Origin: Didymella arachidicola
Lineage: Eukaryota; Ascomycota; Dothideomycetes; Pleosporales; Didymellaceae
DNA: 64,000 bases
Assembly: GCA_016630955.3 (NCBI GenBank)
Contig: CM049986.1
Span: 558,001 to 622,000 of the forward strand
Direction of reading: 5' to 3'
Shown: positions 21,702 to 32,400 of the stretch, piece by piece
How the letters are laid out: each line of letters starts with the position of its first letter
How positions within the stretch are numbered: position 1 is the first letter of the stretch
Notes under the pieces: model-generated
The model's database searches: none
What the model saw: only the letters and a program-made list of their open reading frames with translations
What the model was told of the DNA's origin: nothing
Program-made: the position numbers and the translations under genes

Positions 21702-22052
21702 TTACACAATACAGTGCGCAGGTGGGTTAACACCGACGTCAAGCCAAGTCTGCATGCTCTCAAATTGTCGCTCGAGCAGTGCCCTATCAGCGCTGTACTG
21801 ATACAATACTGCAGGGGTAAGAACGGCAACATCATCCCAAACAGCCTGCGCGATATGTGGCCAGTGTGGCATGTACGCCATTGGTACAACTAGAGGCGGA
21901 ATAAACATTGGAGGAGATTGCAGGTATTTTTTTTGGCGATGATATCGCGTCGTACGCTCCAAGTAAGGTACTTGATGAGAAGGATGATGTTGAAGCTCGC
22001 GAGGTTGCAGACTCCAGAGTCTAGATACAATAGATGAGAGAGGCAGCGTCAT
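21702..22052 (-). pseudogene. Relic of a GH78 alpha-L-rhamnosidase gene
   Basis: A minus-strand frame carries about 65 residues that read like the catalytic (alpha/alpha)6 domain of glycoside hydrolase family 78: PPLVVPMAYMPHWPHIAQ, AVWDDVAVLTPAVLYQY, and ADRALLERQFESMQTW, ending in a stop after LDVGV. Intact GH78 enzymes are several hundred residues longer. Neither the upstream beta-sandwich domains nor the downstream GD-W region is visible nearby in any frame, and I found no convincing splice partners. It is therefore most likely a decayed fragment. Homology is from pattern recognition; no search was run. Confidence 0.6.
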
Positions 22053-22528
22053 CTGCTACAAACGCTTGATATTGTCCGTCTTTTGCGCATGAGCGAGGGT
22101 CTTTTAAATCCGGACGGCGTGAATGTAAGCGCACCTGCTGTTGTTTTTGTATAGGAACGAGTGAGATGAATAGCGGAGCTTTCAACTATGCACGCGTTTC
22201 ATTGTGCCTGTCAACGACGCTTCCATCTTCCACACATAAATCGATTGTTGTTACCATTCGGAGCTCGCGCAATCCCGCCTTCCAGCGAGGTTTATGGGCT
22301 CATACGTCCACCAGTCGTGCACCATAGACCCACACCTTCTTCTGTGGCGCCTCGTCTGACGCGCTGATGTGCTGATATTGTGGAAGCTTGAACACTCCCA
22401 CCGGAACCATCCATAGGTCTCTTGCATGGATACCACAAGCGGTACGCGTCGAGTCGACGTGAGGTTGACACGAAGACCGTGAGAGGCAGGTCGCAAAGCG
22501 GTCAATTCCGTGACCGAGGCTATCCTTA

Positions 22529-22689
22529 CTTATCAACCGCTCTACTGCCCGCCAAGATAAGCAGAGCAGCCGAACTCCATCGTTAGTGCTATACTATATG
22601 AGTCTAGACAAATTGGAGTGCAGGAGCGATGGCGCTAGAAGATTTGCCATGGATCGAAGCAATGCCGCGGAAAGCTTGATCCAGATAAG
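22529..22689. promoter_or_regulatory. Cluster of GATA-factor sites upstream of the purine permease
   Basis: Three HGATAR hexamers: cttatc at 22529-22534, gataag at 22556-22561 and gataag at 22684-22689, all within 370 bp upstream of the permease start. Such sites bind AreA/Nit2-type nitrogen regulators in filamentous ascomycetes. This fits nitrogen-source control of purine uptake but is only inferred. Confidence 0.5.
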
Positions 22690-22894
22690 AGTGGGGTGCA
22701 CAAGGCTTTTCGACTAATTCGTACAAGGCACCGTCCTATCTCCCACTCAGATTTTACGCCGGGCCTCGCCATAGACATGACGCGGCCCCGATCTGTCACA
22801 GCCGTTATAATCCAGCTGCCAGCCGTTGTGCATCCGACACTCTTGTCGGTCACCCTTCCCCGCACCCCTCAGGACCCTTGAAGCCCGGCCCACG

Positions 22895-24543
22895 ATGTCT
22901 CACGAAAAGACTGCGGATCTTGAGAGCGTGTCCGCCTCCAGCGGTGAGAATGTTGGCCACGCGACTGTGAAGCGCGAGTCCGGCTTTCTGGGTGCGCTGC
23001 GCACGTTCGAAGCCAGAATGGACGCCAAGTTTGGCATCGAAAGCGATGCCATCACCAGGAAGCTGCCAGAGGACAAGGGCCATGTACCTTGGACTCACCA
23101 ATTGAGCATGTTCTTCTTGTGGGCCAGTGGTACCATGAACACCTCCTGCTTCGCCACGGGATTTTTGGGTTGGGAGTTTGGCCTGAGTAAGTCGCTGTGA
23201 ACACAGGCACGTGCTAGTGCAGCTGTTTAGACCTAACCTCCACCAGCGCTTCGTCAGTCCATCGTCATCATCATCTTCGCTTCTATCTTAGGTGCTGCGG
23301 CAACTGGCTTCGCGGCAACCTTTGGTGCACCTACGGGTCTGCGACAGAGTAAGTCATTTCAGGTCGTCAAAGCGTATTGAGCGAGCTTGATGACTGATCC
23401 CTTGTAGTCTCCGTGAGTAGATATGCTTTCGGATGGTGGCCCAACAAGGCAATCGCAGCCCTCAATACCATCGTACAGGTTGGTTGGGCAGCTGTTGCTT
23501 GTATCACGGGTGGTCTCGCACTGACTGCTGTCGCTGATGGCCGCATCTCACTCATTGTCGGTATCGTCATTCTGGCAGTCGTAGCTACACTGATCTCCTT
23601 CGTCGGCCTCAAGGCCATCCTGGTGTATGAGCGATATGCCTGGATCGTCTTCTTCATCATCTTCATCATCTTTTTCGCGGAAACCGGAAAGTACGCAGAC
23701 AACTCTGCTACCCCAACAGTCCACGGTCTGGATTTCAGCGGCGCTGTACTCAACTTGATTGCTATCGTTTACGGTAGTTCTGTATCCTGGCAGACCATGG
23801 CCTCGGACTACTATGTCCACTACCCCGTGAACGTCAACCGCTGGAAGGTCTTCCTCATGACAACATTTGGTATCGCAATCCCAACATCCATCGGTATGAT
23901 CGCAGGCGCAGTCGTCTCCTCCGGCCTAAACAACCGACCTGACTGGAAAGATGTCTACGAGAACGACGGTCTCGGCTTCCTCATCCAGACCATGCTGTAC
24001 CCCCGAGGCTTCGCCAAGTTGATCCTGACACTCCTGGTCCTCTCCGGCATCAACGTCAATGTCATTTCCATCTACAGCGCTGCCATTTCGTGCCAGCAAT
24101 TCTCGCGCCCTTGTGCGCGCGTGCCCCGCTTCATCTGGGTACTCTTCTGCTTCGCAGCGATCTTGGGCCTTGCCATCGGTGGCCGTGAGCAGCTGTCCGT
24201 TTACCTGCAGAACTTTCTCAGTCTGTTGGGTTACTGGACTACGCAGTACTTTATCATCTTATTCAGTGAGCACGTCATCTTCCGCAAGATGAACTTTGAC
24301 AACTACGATTTGGATGCCTGGAATGACCCTAAGCGACTGCCGCTAGGTATTGCCGCCGGCGTTGCGTTCGCCGTGGGTATCGTCGCCTGGATCATGGGTA
24401 TGGTCGAGACGTGGTATGTCGGTCCGCTTGGCAAGCTCATTGGCGCGGATGGCGGTGACCTTGCTAACGAGTTTACCTTCGTTATTACTGGACTGATCTA
24501 CATTCCTGCGAGGTTCCTCGAGAAGAAGATCGTCGGTAGGTAG
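22895..24543 (+). CDS. Purine-cytosine permease (NCS1 family)
   Basis: Three exons, 22895-23186, 23247-23348 and 23408-24543, with 60- and 59-nt introns (GTAAGT donors, TAACC/CTGATC-type branch sites), giving 509 aa. A short hydrophilic N-terminus precedes about 12 hydrophobic membrane spans. The first span carries FFLWASGTMNTSCFATGFLG and the second ATGFAATFGAPTGLRQISVSRY, with the SRYAFG signature of NCS1 nucleobase:cation symporters of the Fcy2 type. It most likely imports adenine, guanine, hypoxanthine or cytosine across the plasma membrane. Three GATA sites upstream suggest nitrogen regulation. Exact substrate not determinable here. Confidence 0.92.
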
Positions 24544-24805
24544 GCGAGCAGCGGATAAGTCCCATGTAATGTTGGTTGGTATAACAATAATGTAAAGCTC
24601 TTTCGAGTGTGAACAATGCACTAGCTTGTCTGGTTCATTTTGAGGTGGGCGACGTAGATCATCTGTGTACATGTACTGTGTAGATTTGGGGAGCTGATCA
24701 TGACTGAAGTCGAGCCTCGAGGCTAGCGCTCATGACTCGCACCAGCCTGCAACTCGAAGCTTGACATCACCCACCTTTCCGACCGAACATCAAACCACGA
24801 CGACC

Positions 24806-25846
24806 ATGGACTCAGCGCAACCACCGCACAGCCACCGCACCGATCGCCGTGAGCGTTCTGATCGCGAAAGTAGGCACAAGTCGCGCCGTTCGCGCTCCCC
24901 ACGCCGCGACAGCGAGAGACACAGCGACAAGAAGCATCGTTCGCACCGCTCGCACCGCTCACGCTCGCCGCCTTCGAAACCAGTGAAGCTGCCGTATTCA
25001 GCCACACTGCTGTCCAAGCATGACTTCGATACATACAAGCCGCTATTTCAATCGTATCTGGACATACAAAAGCACATCCAACTCGACGAACTAGACGAGC
25101 GGGAGGCGCGCGGGCGGTGGAAGAGCTTCCTCTCGAAATGGAACCATGGGGAACTAGCGCGCAGCTGGTACGATCCCTCGATGCTCAAGACGGCGCAGGA
25201 GACTGTGGCGGCGTACCGTGCGGGCTCGAAGTCGCCGAGACCAGGGAAGCGCGGGTCGCCGGAGTACGAACAGGACGCCGCAGCTCCAGCGCAGGAAGCT
25301 GGCGCAAGATCTGATGATAGCGATGATGACTTTGGGCCTGCGCCACCTACACATCTGACGCACACGGGCCACGGACCCACCATCCCGCGCTTTGACGACC
25401 TGACGCACCGCAATGAGCTGCGCGACGAGGAGAATGCGCGGGACCGCTCTACATATGCAGATGACGTACGCTACGAGCGCAAAGCCGAGCGCAAGACGCA
25501 GAAGGAGCGTATGGAGGAGCTGGCGCCGCGCGCCGATCCCGGCTCCCGCGAACGCCAACTCGAGAAGAAACGTGAGACGACTGGCACTCTGCAGTCGTTC
25601 CGTGACGCCAAAGAGGGCGGAGACGTGGAGGTTGGAGAGAGCGAGCTCATGGGCGACGATGGAATCGAGGGGTATAAGGCAAAGAAGAAGGCGGACGAGC
25701 GGGTGAAGAACGAGCGCGAGATCCGGCGGGAGGAGATTGCGCGGGCGAGGGCAGCGGAGCGGGAGGAGGCGCTGAGTGCGAGGAGGGCAAAGGAGGCGCA
25801 GACGATGGAGTTTCTGAAGAAGATCGCCCAGGAGCGGTTTGGGTGA
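24806..25846 (+). CDS. SCI1-like basic nuclear protein (RS-like N-terminus)
   Basis: Single-exon 346-aa protein. The first ~60 residues are an Arg/Ser/His-rich tract (RRSRSPRRDSERHSDKKHRS) like those of splicing-associated proteins. Residues 65-135 form a helical region (LLSKHDFDTYKPLFQSYLDI; GRWKSFLSKWNHGELARSWYD). An acidic SDDDFGPAPP motif follows, and the C-terminal half is highly charged and helical (ERMEELAPRADPGSRE; MEFLKKIAQERFG). This layout matches the eukaryotic family including plant STYLE CELL-CYCLE INHIBITOR 1. A nuclear role is inferred; molecular function unclear. It is convergent with the next gene, their stops 28 bp apart. Confidence 0.8.
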   Translation: MDSAQPPHSHRTDRRERSDRESRHKSRRSRSPRRDSERHSDKKHRSHRSHRSRSPPSKPVKLPYSATLLSKHDFDTYKPLFQSYLDIQKHIQLDELDEREARGRWKSFLSKWNHGELARSWYDPSMLKTAQETVAAYRAGSKSPRPGKRGSPEYEQDAAAPAQEAGARSDDSDDDFGPAPPTHLTHTGHGPTIPRFDDLTHRNELRDEENARDRSTYADDVRYERKAERKTQKERMEELAPRADPGSRERQLEKKRETTGTLQSFRDAKEGGDVEVGESELMGDDGIEGYKAKKKADERVKNEREIRREEIARARAAEREEALSARRAKEAQTMEFLKKIAQERFG

Positions 25847-25874
25847 GGTTCTCATGATATAGATTGGTGTGGCG

Positions 25875-26512
25875 CTACTCGTCGTCGAGAATCGAGTTTG
25901 CCAATGAACCGAAGAACGGTATCTCGTACCGATCCAGTGTCGCCGCTGCTTCCCGTCAGGTCTCCCAGTAGGTTGCGATAGGCATCTGGACTTACCGTCG
26001 AGATACGCTCTCCAAGTCAGCCATCCAATCAGCGCCACGTCTCCCACCACCATGAGCCAACTGATGAAGCTCGACCAACTGAAGATGATGTGCACCACGA
26101 AGATGAAGGCAAACAACAGACTACTCTGCCACGCATGAAACCTCACGTAATCACTCTGATGCTCCATAACCAGCAGCAACACACCTCCTGCCGGCGGCAA
26201 GAGCAAGTACGCCAAACACGCTTCATAGTCCATTCTCAGACCCAAACTTGTCGTGAACATGTCGACATCCTCCCGTGCAGCGCCGAAGCCGAGCGGCTGC
26301 GACGACGCAGGCGTGTTCCATGCTACGCGCTCGGTGTCCGGAGACTCGTCGCCGGCGCCGAAGTAGTCGTGTTGTTCGTAGGCGCGTGTTGCGGGCGATG
26401 TGATGGAGGAGATGTTGCGCGTGCGGTCGACCGAGGTACGGGGAGATGCAAGGGGCGAGAGCGCACGCTGCGTCTCGGGGATGTCTTGGTAGGGCGCAAA
26501 GTTGGCTGCCAT
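25875..26512 (-). CDS. Small multi-spanning membrane protein (UPF0132-type)
   Basis: Two minus-strand exons, 26512-25996 and 25945-25875, with a 50-nt intron (GTAAGT...AAGCAG), giving 195 aa. The N-terminal ~85 residues are soluble. Then MDYEACLAYLLLPPAGGVLLLVME leads into three hydrophobic segments, including DYVRFHAWQSSLLFAFIFVV. The protein ends FGSLANSILDDE. The FHA-Q-S motif between spans and overall size match the UPF0132/DUF4870-like family of small membrane proteins. Function unknown. Confidence 0.85.
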
Positions 26513-26954
26513 TTTGACCTTGGTATTTGTTGCGTTGTCGAAAGACGGTGGGCTGCAGGTTAGGCTACCACGTGTAGACTGCCGGTGACGCGTGCGGGCA
26601 GGGATTCAAGCTCTTCGGCTGCGGGTTGCCGCATGTGAAAAGCACGGCGTGGGTGATGGCAGGGACGATGACATAAGGCTGAGGACCGATCACCCGAGGC
26701 CCAGGGCCGGTGTCCTGTTGACTGCCTAGAGACCTCGTTTCTCCTCACGCCGCTGAATACGCATGATTCCACCTCACCCCACATGGCGCAGCCATCTCGA
26801 ATCTGGGGAGACCGGAGACACGTATATAGTGTCGTTGTTGGCAGCCACACCGCCCGTGCCAGACCTGCATCATATCGCTGGCATCAATCGAACGTCACAT
26901 CTTTGTGATCACATCATCTTCAGAACCATTCCGTGAACACACCTGCTATTGACC
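26513..26954. other. Divergent promoter between the UPF0132-type gene and TANGO2
   Basis: About 440 bp with no gene. A possible TATA-like tatatag lies near 26823. Nothing else recognised. Confidence 0.45.
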
Positions 26955-27962
26955 ATGTGCATCGCCATCCTCACCACCGCGCACCCTGACTATCCATTCA
27001 TCCTGCTGAACAACCGCGACGTAAGCTACCCATCATCAAGTGACCAGCGGGGCTTCTCACACCAACAGGAATACCTCCACCGTCCAACCGCCGAAGCAAC
27101 ATGGTGGCCTTCTCCAGACTCTCACGTCCTGGGGGGATATGACCTGCACCGCCCCGCCCACGGAACCTGGCTCGGCATCACCCGTCAAGGCCGCATTGCA
27201 GTGCTCACCAACTACCGCGAGGAGAACCAGGCCATTGTGGAAGGCGCACGGAGTCGAGGCCTGATCCCAAACGCCTGGCTGAAGACCGATCCGGGATCGA
27301 CTCAAACATCGACAGAATTCGCGCGGCAGATGATCGAAGAGGATGGTGTCCAGGGCGTTGGGGGTTTCTCGTTGTGTTATGGCTTCGTGCAGGATGTTGC
27401 AAAGGGCGAGGGGCTTGTCATCGTGAGCAACAGGACGCCCGATGTCGACGGTGTGATCCATCTCCTGCGCAAAAAAGACGAAACGACTGCGCTTAGTAAC
27501 GCGGCGTATGGCGACAGGACGTGGCCCAAGGTCACCAATGGCGAGAAGTGGACCGAAGAGGCAATCAAAGCGTCCATCGCTGTGAATGAGACGCGCGAGC
27601 AGCTTGTTGAGCGCTTGCTGGACGTGCTTTCGGTTGACACTATGCCACGGCAGAAAGAGAACGAGGAGTGGGACATGTATCTCACGCAGCTGCGGCATAG
27701 CGTGTTCATCCCGGCGATTGGGAGGGATCATTTGGAGCTGCACAAGATGCCGAGTCATGAAGTTGGGGACGTCGTCAAGAACAAGGCCCCGGATGCAACG
27801 AGTGGCTGCTATGGAACGGAGAAGCAGGTGGTGGTTCTGGTCGATAAGCAGGGAAAGACGTTCTATCTGGAGCGTACGCTTTTCGACAGCGACGCTCAGC
27901 CTGTGACTAAAGGAGAAGGGGATAGGGCGTTTGAATTTCAGATCGATGGCTGGCGAAGGTAG
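26955..27962 (+). CDS. TANGO2 homologue (NRDE protein)
   Basis: Two exons, 26955-27020 and 27069-27962, giving 319 aa. The family hallmark is created by splicing: exon 1 ends ...FILLNNRD and exon 2 begins EYLHRPTAEATWW, so the NRDE motif straddles the junction. Further family motifs are LGGYDLHRPAHGTWLGIT and GRIAVLTNYRE near the N-terminus, and the C-terminal FYLERTLFD strand. TANGO2/T10-like proteins are implicated in secretory-pathway organisation and in haem and lipid/CoA homeostasis; no catalytic reaction is firmly established. The 48-nt intron is a multiple of three without stops, so unspliced mRNA would encode a 16-residue insertion in the motif. Confidence 0.92.
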   Translation: MCIAILTTAHPDYPFILLNNRDVSYPSSSDQRGFSHQQEYLHRPTAEATWWPSPDSHVLGGYDLHRPAHGTWLGITRQGRIAVLTNYREENQAIVEGARSRGLIPNAWLKTDPGSTQTSTEFARQMIEEDGVQGVGGFSLCYGFVQDVAKGEGLVIVSNRTPDVDGVIHLLRKKDETTALSNAAYGDRTWPKVTNGEKWTEEAIKASIAVNETREQLVERLLDVLSVDTMPRQKENEEWDMYLTQLRHSVFIPAIGRDHLELHKMPSHEVGDVVKNKAPDATSGCYGTEKQVVVLVDKQGKTFYLERTLFDSDAQPVTKGEGDRAFEFQIDGWRR

Positions 27963-28121
27963 GGTCTTCATGTGCATGCTATTGCTCCGCCGATAGACGG
28001 GTGGGAGAATGTTAGTCAAAGCCGCTTTCACTTCGATTGCCAGCGCGATAGCACTTTTCTCGTTTGTTTGTCCCCTCCAATTTTCCCCACCACAACACCC
28101 ACAACAACTTCATAACACCAG

Positions 28122-29155
28122 ATGGCTGAAGTGACCAAGGCGCTGACAAAAGCACTGCTTGCCTTGTCAGGCACTTCAGGTGTGCCAGCGGCTCGCACTG
28201 CTCTCCTGAACAGCATCAGCAGCGAAAGCTAAGGGACATTGCTGGACGCTGCGTGCGCGATCACCTGTCTCGGGAACTGCTTGAGCTGGTGGTATGTAAC
28301 GTTCTGGATTACATCGGTGAAACGCGAAAGCATGTCAAAGGTATAGTCGGCGACACTGTACTTGAGGACTTTGGCTGACCGTAATTCGCAGGTGCTCCGA
28401 CCCCAGCGGAGGCAGGTGAAGCAAAACCAGAAAGAGCGCTGCGTCAAAACGACAGCAATCGTGCAAATGCATCAGCAGCAGCTTCCAGGCGATCTAATGA
28501 ACAGTCCCTCGCTGCATCAACGCCACAACCTACTGCCACACCTGCGCAGCTGACGGGCGACTTCACGACACGCCCTGATGTCAAAATGGAGGATGAACCT
28601 GGACCGACGAATCATACAAGCACTCTCATTTCTGAACATGAGCTAGCCACCAGCGACGAACTTAAAAACACTCAAGATCCCTCGGAACAATATCCCAACA
28701 GAACAGCACTGGTTGTCGAGCTTAAATTTCTCCTTCGAATTGTCAACCCCATTTTCGGTACCGGTCGCCCAATCTGGTACGATAGGCTGGAGGTCTACCC
28801 AATGCTACAGCGGTATATGACCGACAAGTTCACGCGAGATTACATCCCATACTCGGCGTATGTAAGGACCCACGGTAACGAGTATGTCATAGACAGCTTA
28901 ACCAGCCTGCTCGATGAGTATCATTGCTCCCATCCGTTCCTCAGTTTGGGAGCGCTTGAGCGGTGTACCTTCGTGCAGTCGGATCGCAAGACTGGGTTTG
29001 CCTGCGACAGGTGCATCGAGGGACGAAAACTGTGCATTAGGCCTATCCAGAAGGGCTCAAAGAAAGGCACAGACTTGGTCGTGAACCCGTTGCCAAAGAA
29101 GTTGCGTTTGAATAGACTTCCGGCCGAGAGGTCCTACTGGGTTCAAGGAGAATAG
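28122..29155 (+). CDS. Small orphan protein with a CX2CX6C segment, 5' exon uncertain
   Basis: The main exon runs from 28392 to the stop at 29155. It is preceded by an exon ending at 28340 and a 51-nt intron (GTATAG...CTGACCGTAATTCGCAG) that is in frame and stop-free. Upstream, an ATG at 28122 (MAEVTKALTKALLALSG) is in a different frame and needs another small intron, whose borders I cannot fix. The protein has an acidic/Ala-rich N-terminus, then a globular part (VVELKFLLRIVNPIFGTGRP) and a C-terminal FACDRCIEGRKLC, resembling half of a Zn2Cys6 cluster, plus a basic tail. Not recognised. The copia insertion begins 85 bp after its stop. Confidence 0.5.
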
Positions 29156-29235
29156 AATATCAAAGAGAGGAGCCTGGATACACCAAGGACTTACGTCCAT
29201 TCGTTTGGTTAGTCAGCTCATGCTTCACGGGGTTA

Positions 29236-29240
29236 CTCTA
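29236..29240. repeat. Target-site duplication, left copy (ctcta)
   Basis: The five bases ctcta directly precede the left LTR and recur at 34596-34600 directly after the right LTR. A 5-bp duplication is typical of Ty1/copia integration. Confidence 0.9.
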
Positions 29241-29362
29241 TGTGTGCGGGCAGAGGCCAGGCGTAGAAAAGAGGGACTAGGTTGTTTCCTATCTAATGAG
29301 GGGAAGAGGGAATATACACCCTACAGATGATTATGTAACAGAGCACGTGATGCTGGCTAACA
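29241..29362 (-). repeat. Copia LTR (3' LTR of the element)
   Basis: A 122-bp terminal repeat beginning tgtgtgcggg and ending ggctaaca (TG...CA ends). It matches the copy at 34474-34595 at all but one position (C at 29277 versus T at 34510). It is unusually short for an LTR. Confidence 0.95.
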
Positions 29363-29371
29363 CACCCCCCC
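29363..29371 (-). other. Polypurine tract of the copia element
   Basis: On the minus strand the sequence immediately before the 3' LTR reads GGGGGGGTG, a G-rich polypurine tract that would prime plus-strand DNA synthesis. Confidence 0.7.
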
Positions 29372-29458
29372 AGCTTGAGTGAATAGCAAGAAACGAAAGC
29401 TGTAAATGAGCGTCTTGCGTCTCCAAAGCTAGACGTCTTACTCTGTAGGACCCTCTGT

Positions 29459-32400
29459 TTACAGACCTGAATCTGATCTGTCTCGCAGTTTGGATGATAG
29501 ATCGCTTAGTCCTAGCTGGCGTACAAAGTTGGCGTGTCTCTGACGACTAAGGATCTTCGTAAGGCCATCAGCTGGCATCTCTGCAGTAGCCTTCCAATCT
29601 ACCTGCAGTCTGCCCTCTGCTACCTCCTGGCGTACCCATTGATGGTGTACGTCTACATGCTTCAGCTTCGTCTGAAGCTTGTCAGCTGTCTTTGTTGCGA
29701 TTAAGACAGTTTGCTGGTTATCACACCACAGTGCTGGTGTTAACTCTGGGTCAAACTGGATCGCTTTAAAGAAGCGCTGCCACCACTCCATCTCTGATCC
29801 GGCTGTTGATAGAGAGAGTAGCTCGGCCTCTGTAGTCGATTTCGTGACTGATCGTTGGACTGTCGCCTTCCAATCAACAGGCAGTCCATACAGCTTGAAG
29901 ATATAGCCTTGAGAGCTGCGTCGCGTCTCTGGCTCGTCGGCAAAAGCAGCATCTGATGCACCATAGAAGAGAGGCTCATGCTCGTGCTCTTGCTGGGATA
30001 GCATTGTGATGCTCGTTATGCCTTGCTGCTTATCTGCGGACGCTCGAATAGCCAAGTGTTTCGTGCCTATCAGGTACCTCCATACATGGCAAGCTGCGTA
30101 CATATGCTTCTGCCCGGGATTCTGCAGATGACGTGCAAGTACTGAGTGTGCTCTCGCGACGTCTGGTCGTGTCGAAGTCGAAATGTAAGCCAGTGAGCCG
30201 ACTAGCCGCTGGTACCTTTGAGTTCGCGCAGCACTTGGTTCCTCTGTTGATGGCAAAAGGGCATTGTCCCTTAGGGGAACATCTGGACATCTTACGCTTG
30301 ACTTCAGGTCAAACTTTGCTGCAATCTTATTGATGAATGAGTCTTGAGTCAGGTAGATAGAGCGACTGAGCTCCTCGCGGATTACGCGGATACCAAGGAA
30401 CCACTTCAGCTCGCCTAATTCACGGATCTCGTACGTTGTAAGCAGCTGCTGCTTGAACGTCTGGTAATAGCCCCTGTTGAGCGGGTGAACAAGAACGACA
30501 ATATCGTCCACGTAGAAAAATACGATCAAGTGATCATTCGTGTATAAGCATGGCACTCCTGGCACTGGCTCTAGGCTAAGCTTCTTCAAGGTCGATGATA
30601 GCTCCTGGTACCAGAGCAATGGAGCTTCTTTGAGGCCATAGAGAGCGCGCTGTAGTTCAAGTAGCTCTCCAAGCTCGTCTGTAAATCCTTCTGGCGTACG
30701 GCAGTACATTTTGCGTGGCAATCTCGCGTTGAGAAAAGCATTCATGGCGTCAAACTGAAACATCTGTAGGTCGAATGCTGCTGCTAACGCGATGAGGGCT
30801 CGAAAGACTTTAATTGCTAGCGTTGCCGCGTAGGTGTCTCCCCAAGCCTCTTGCATGTCTCCTCGTACGCATATACGCGCTTTGAACTTGTATAGGTATC
30901 CATCTTCGTCAAATTTGTACGTGAATACCCACATCAAGGGTAGAACCTCAGCATCTGCTGTCGCTGCAGTTGCCTCTGTCTGATTGAAGCAGTCTTTTGC
31001 CCAGCAGCTATCAAGCTCAGCTCGTGCTGCCTGTGCAAACTCAGCGCCAAATGGATGATTGTTCAGATCCTTCCATCGCTTTGGTGGATCCGGCAATTGG
31101 TCGCGATGTAATCGTAGCTTTGGCATTTCTCCTGTGAGCTTTGATGGGGCTGTCGGGTTCATTGCTACTGCAAATGCTCTATAGTACGTAGCTAGAGCAT
31201 GATCTGGTGGCTTCCTGGTTCTTTTACCCGTAATGATGTTGCTGCTCACGATTGATGGGTCTGCCATCTTTGGAGCGTTGTTCTGTCGACGATCTGGTAC
31301 GTAGTCCTCGGTATTGCTCCATCCTTTTGCCCATGTTGATGGCTGCTTTCGTGGACGGTCTCGCTTGCTCGTCACAGCTGGCCGTAGTGGTCCGTCTCCG
31401 CTGCTTTTGGCTGTAGATCTATCATCTTCGTGATGCGTCTGCGGCTCATCAAGCAGTTGATCTTGAATCTGTTCCCCAGTGTCTTGATCTTCAGCGCCTT
31501 GCTGATCTTCCACACTGATCTGTTCTGCCGGCTCGGAAGCTCGGTCTAGATCTCTGTCATTGCCTGTCCACTCCTGAGGTGGTACAGTACCGCGATCTGA
31601 CGGTTCTGGTGTGGGCAGAAAGCTCTGATCCTTAGAAAGCTGCTGACGTTGTTGTAGCTCAGTTACTACTTCCTGATCTGCCTCTGCCTCCGCTGTATGC
31701 AGTATATTGAGGATCTCAATCTCTTCTTGCATAATATCTTCTTTCTCAGCCTTCTCATGGTCGTTGTAGAGGCTGCTTCTCTGGAATATCACATCTCTCA
31801 CACGTATCACCTGGTTCTTTTTCGGCAGCCAGATGCGAAAGATGTTTGATGAGTCATACCCTACAAGGTATCCAACGAATGTACGAGACTCTAGCTTATC
31901 TGCCTTCTTCAGCTTTTTGTTAAGCGTGTACGCTTTGCACCCAATCTGGGAGAAGTGCGCGACTGAAGGCTGCTTGCCGTGAACGAGTTCGTACGGCGTC
32001 TTCCAATCAATAGATCTCGTAGGCGTTACATTCGTGATCTTTGTCGCCGTGATCGCTAGCTCATTTGATAGAGACTTCGGTAGACCTGCCTTAATGCGGA
32101 GCGATCTTGCTTTCGTAATGATGATGTTTCCGGCTTGTTCTGCAGCTCCAAGCTGCTCAGGCGTGTCAGGAGCACGCAGCTCAATCTTGAGGCCTGCTTG
32201 CCTCGCGATTCTGTAGAGTTCGAGGCCATAGCCACGATCCCCATCGACTTTGAGCACAATGACTGTGTACCCGTATTGTCGCTCAATCTTGTGTAGCAGC
32301 GCCTTGAGAGCTGCTATCACTACTGGTAGTGACTTGTTCGCAAGAGTCACTGCTTCGTGCCACTTTGAGTACTCGCATACTGCATGCAGCAGGTAGCGAT

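Larger units (their letters stand above)
21220..22894. other. Intergenic region with a GH78 relic and the permease promoter
   Basis: About 1.7 kb. It begins with the LRR 3' flank and a T18 tract (21286-21303), then holds the minus-strand rhamnosidase relic listed separately, and ends with a promoter carrying three GATA hexamers. No intact gene is supported. Confidence 0.6.

Noticed and set aside
25154..25874. Extension of the UPF0132-type frame through its intron into the SCI1-like gene
   Set aside because: The splice at 25995/25945 gives a short conserved C-terminus with its own stop; the read-through part is antisense to SCI1-like coding sequence.
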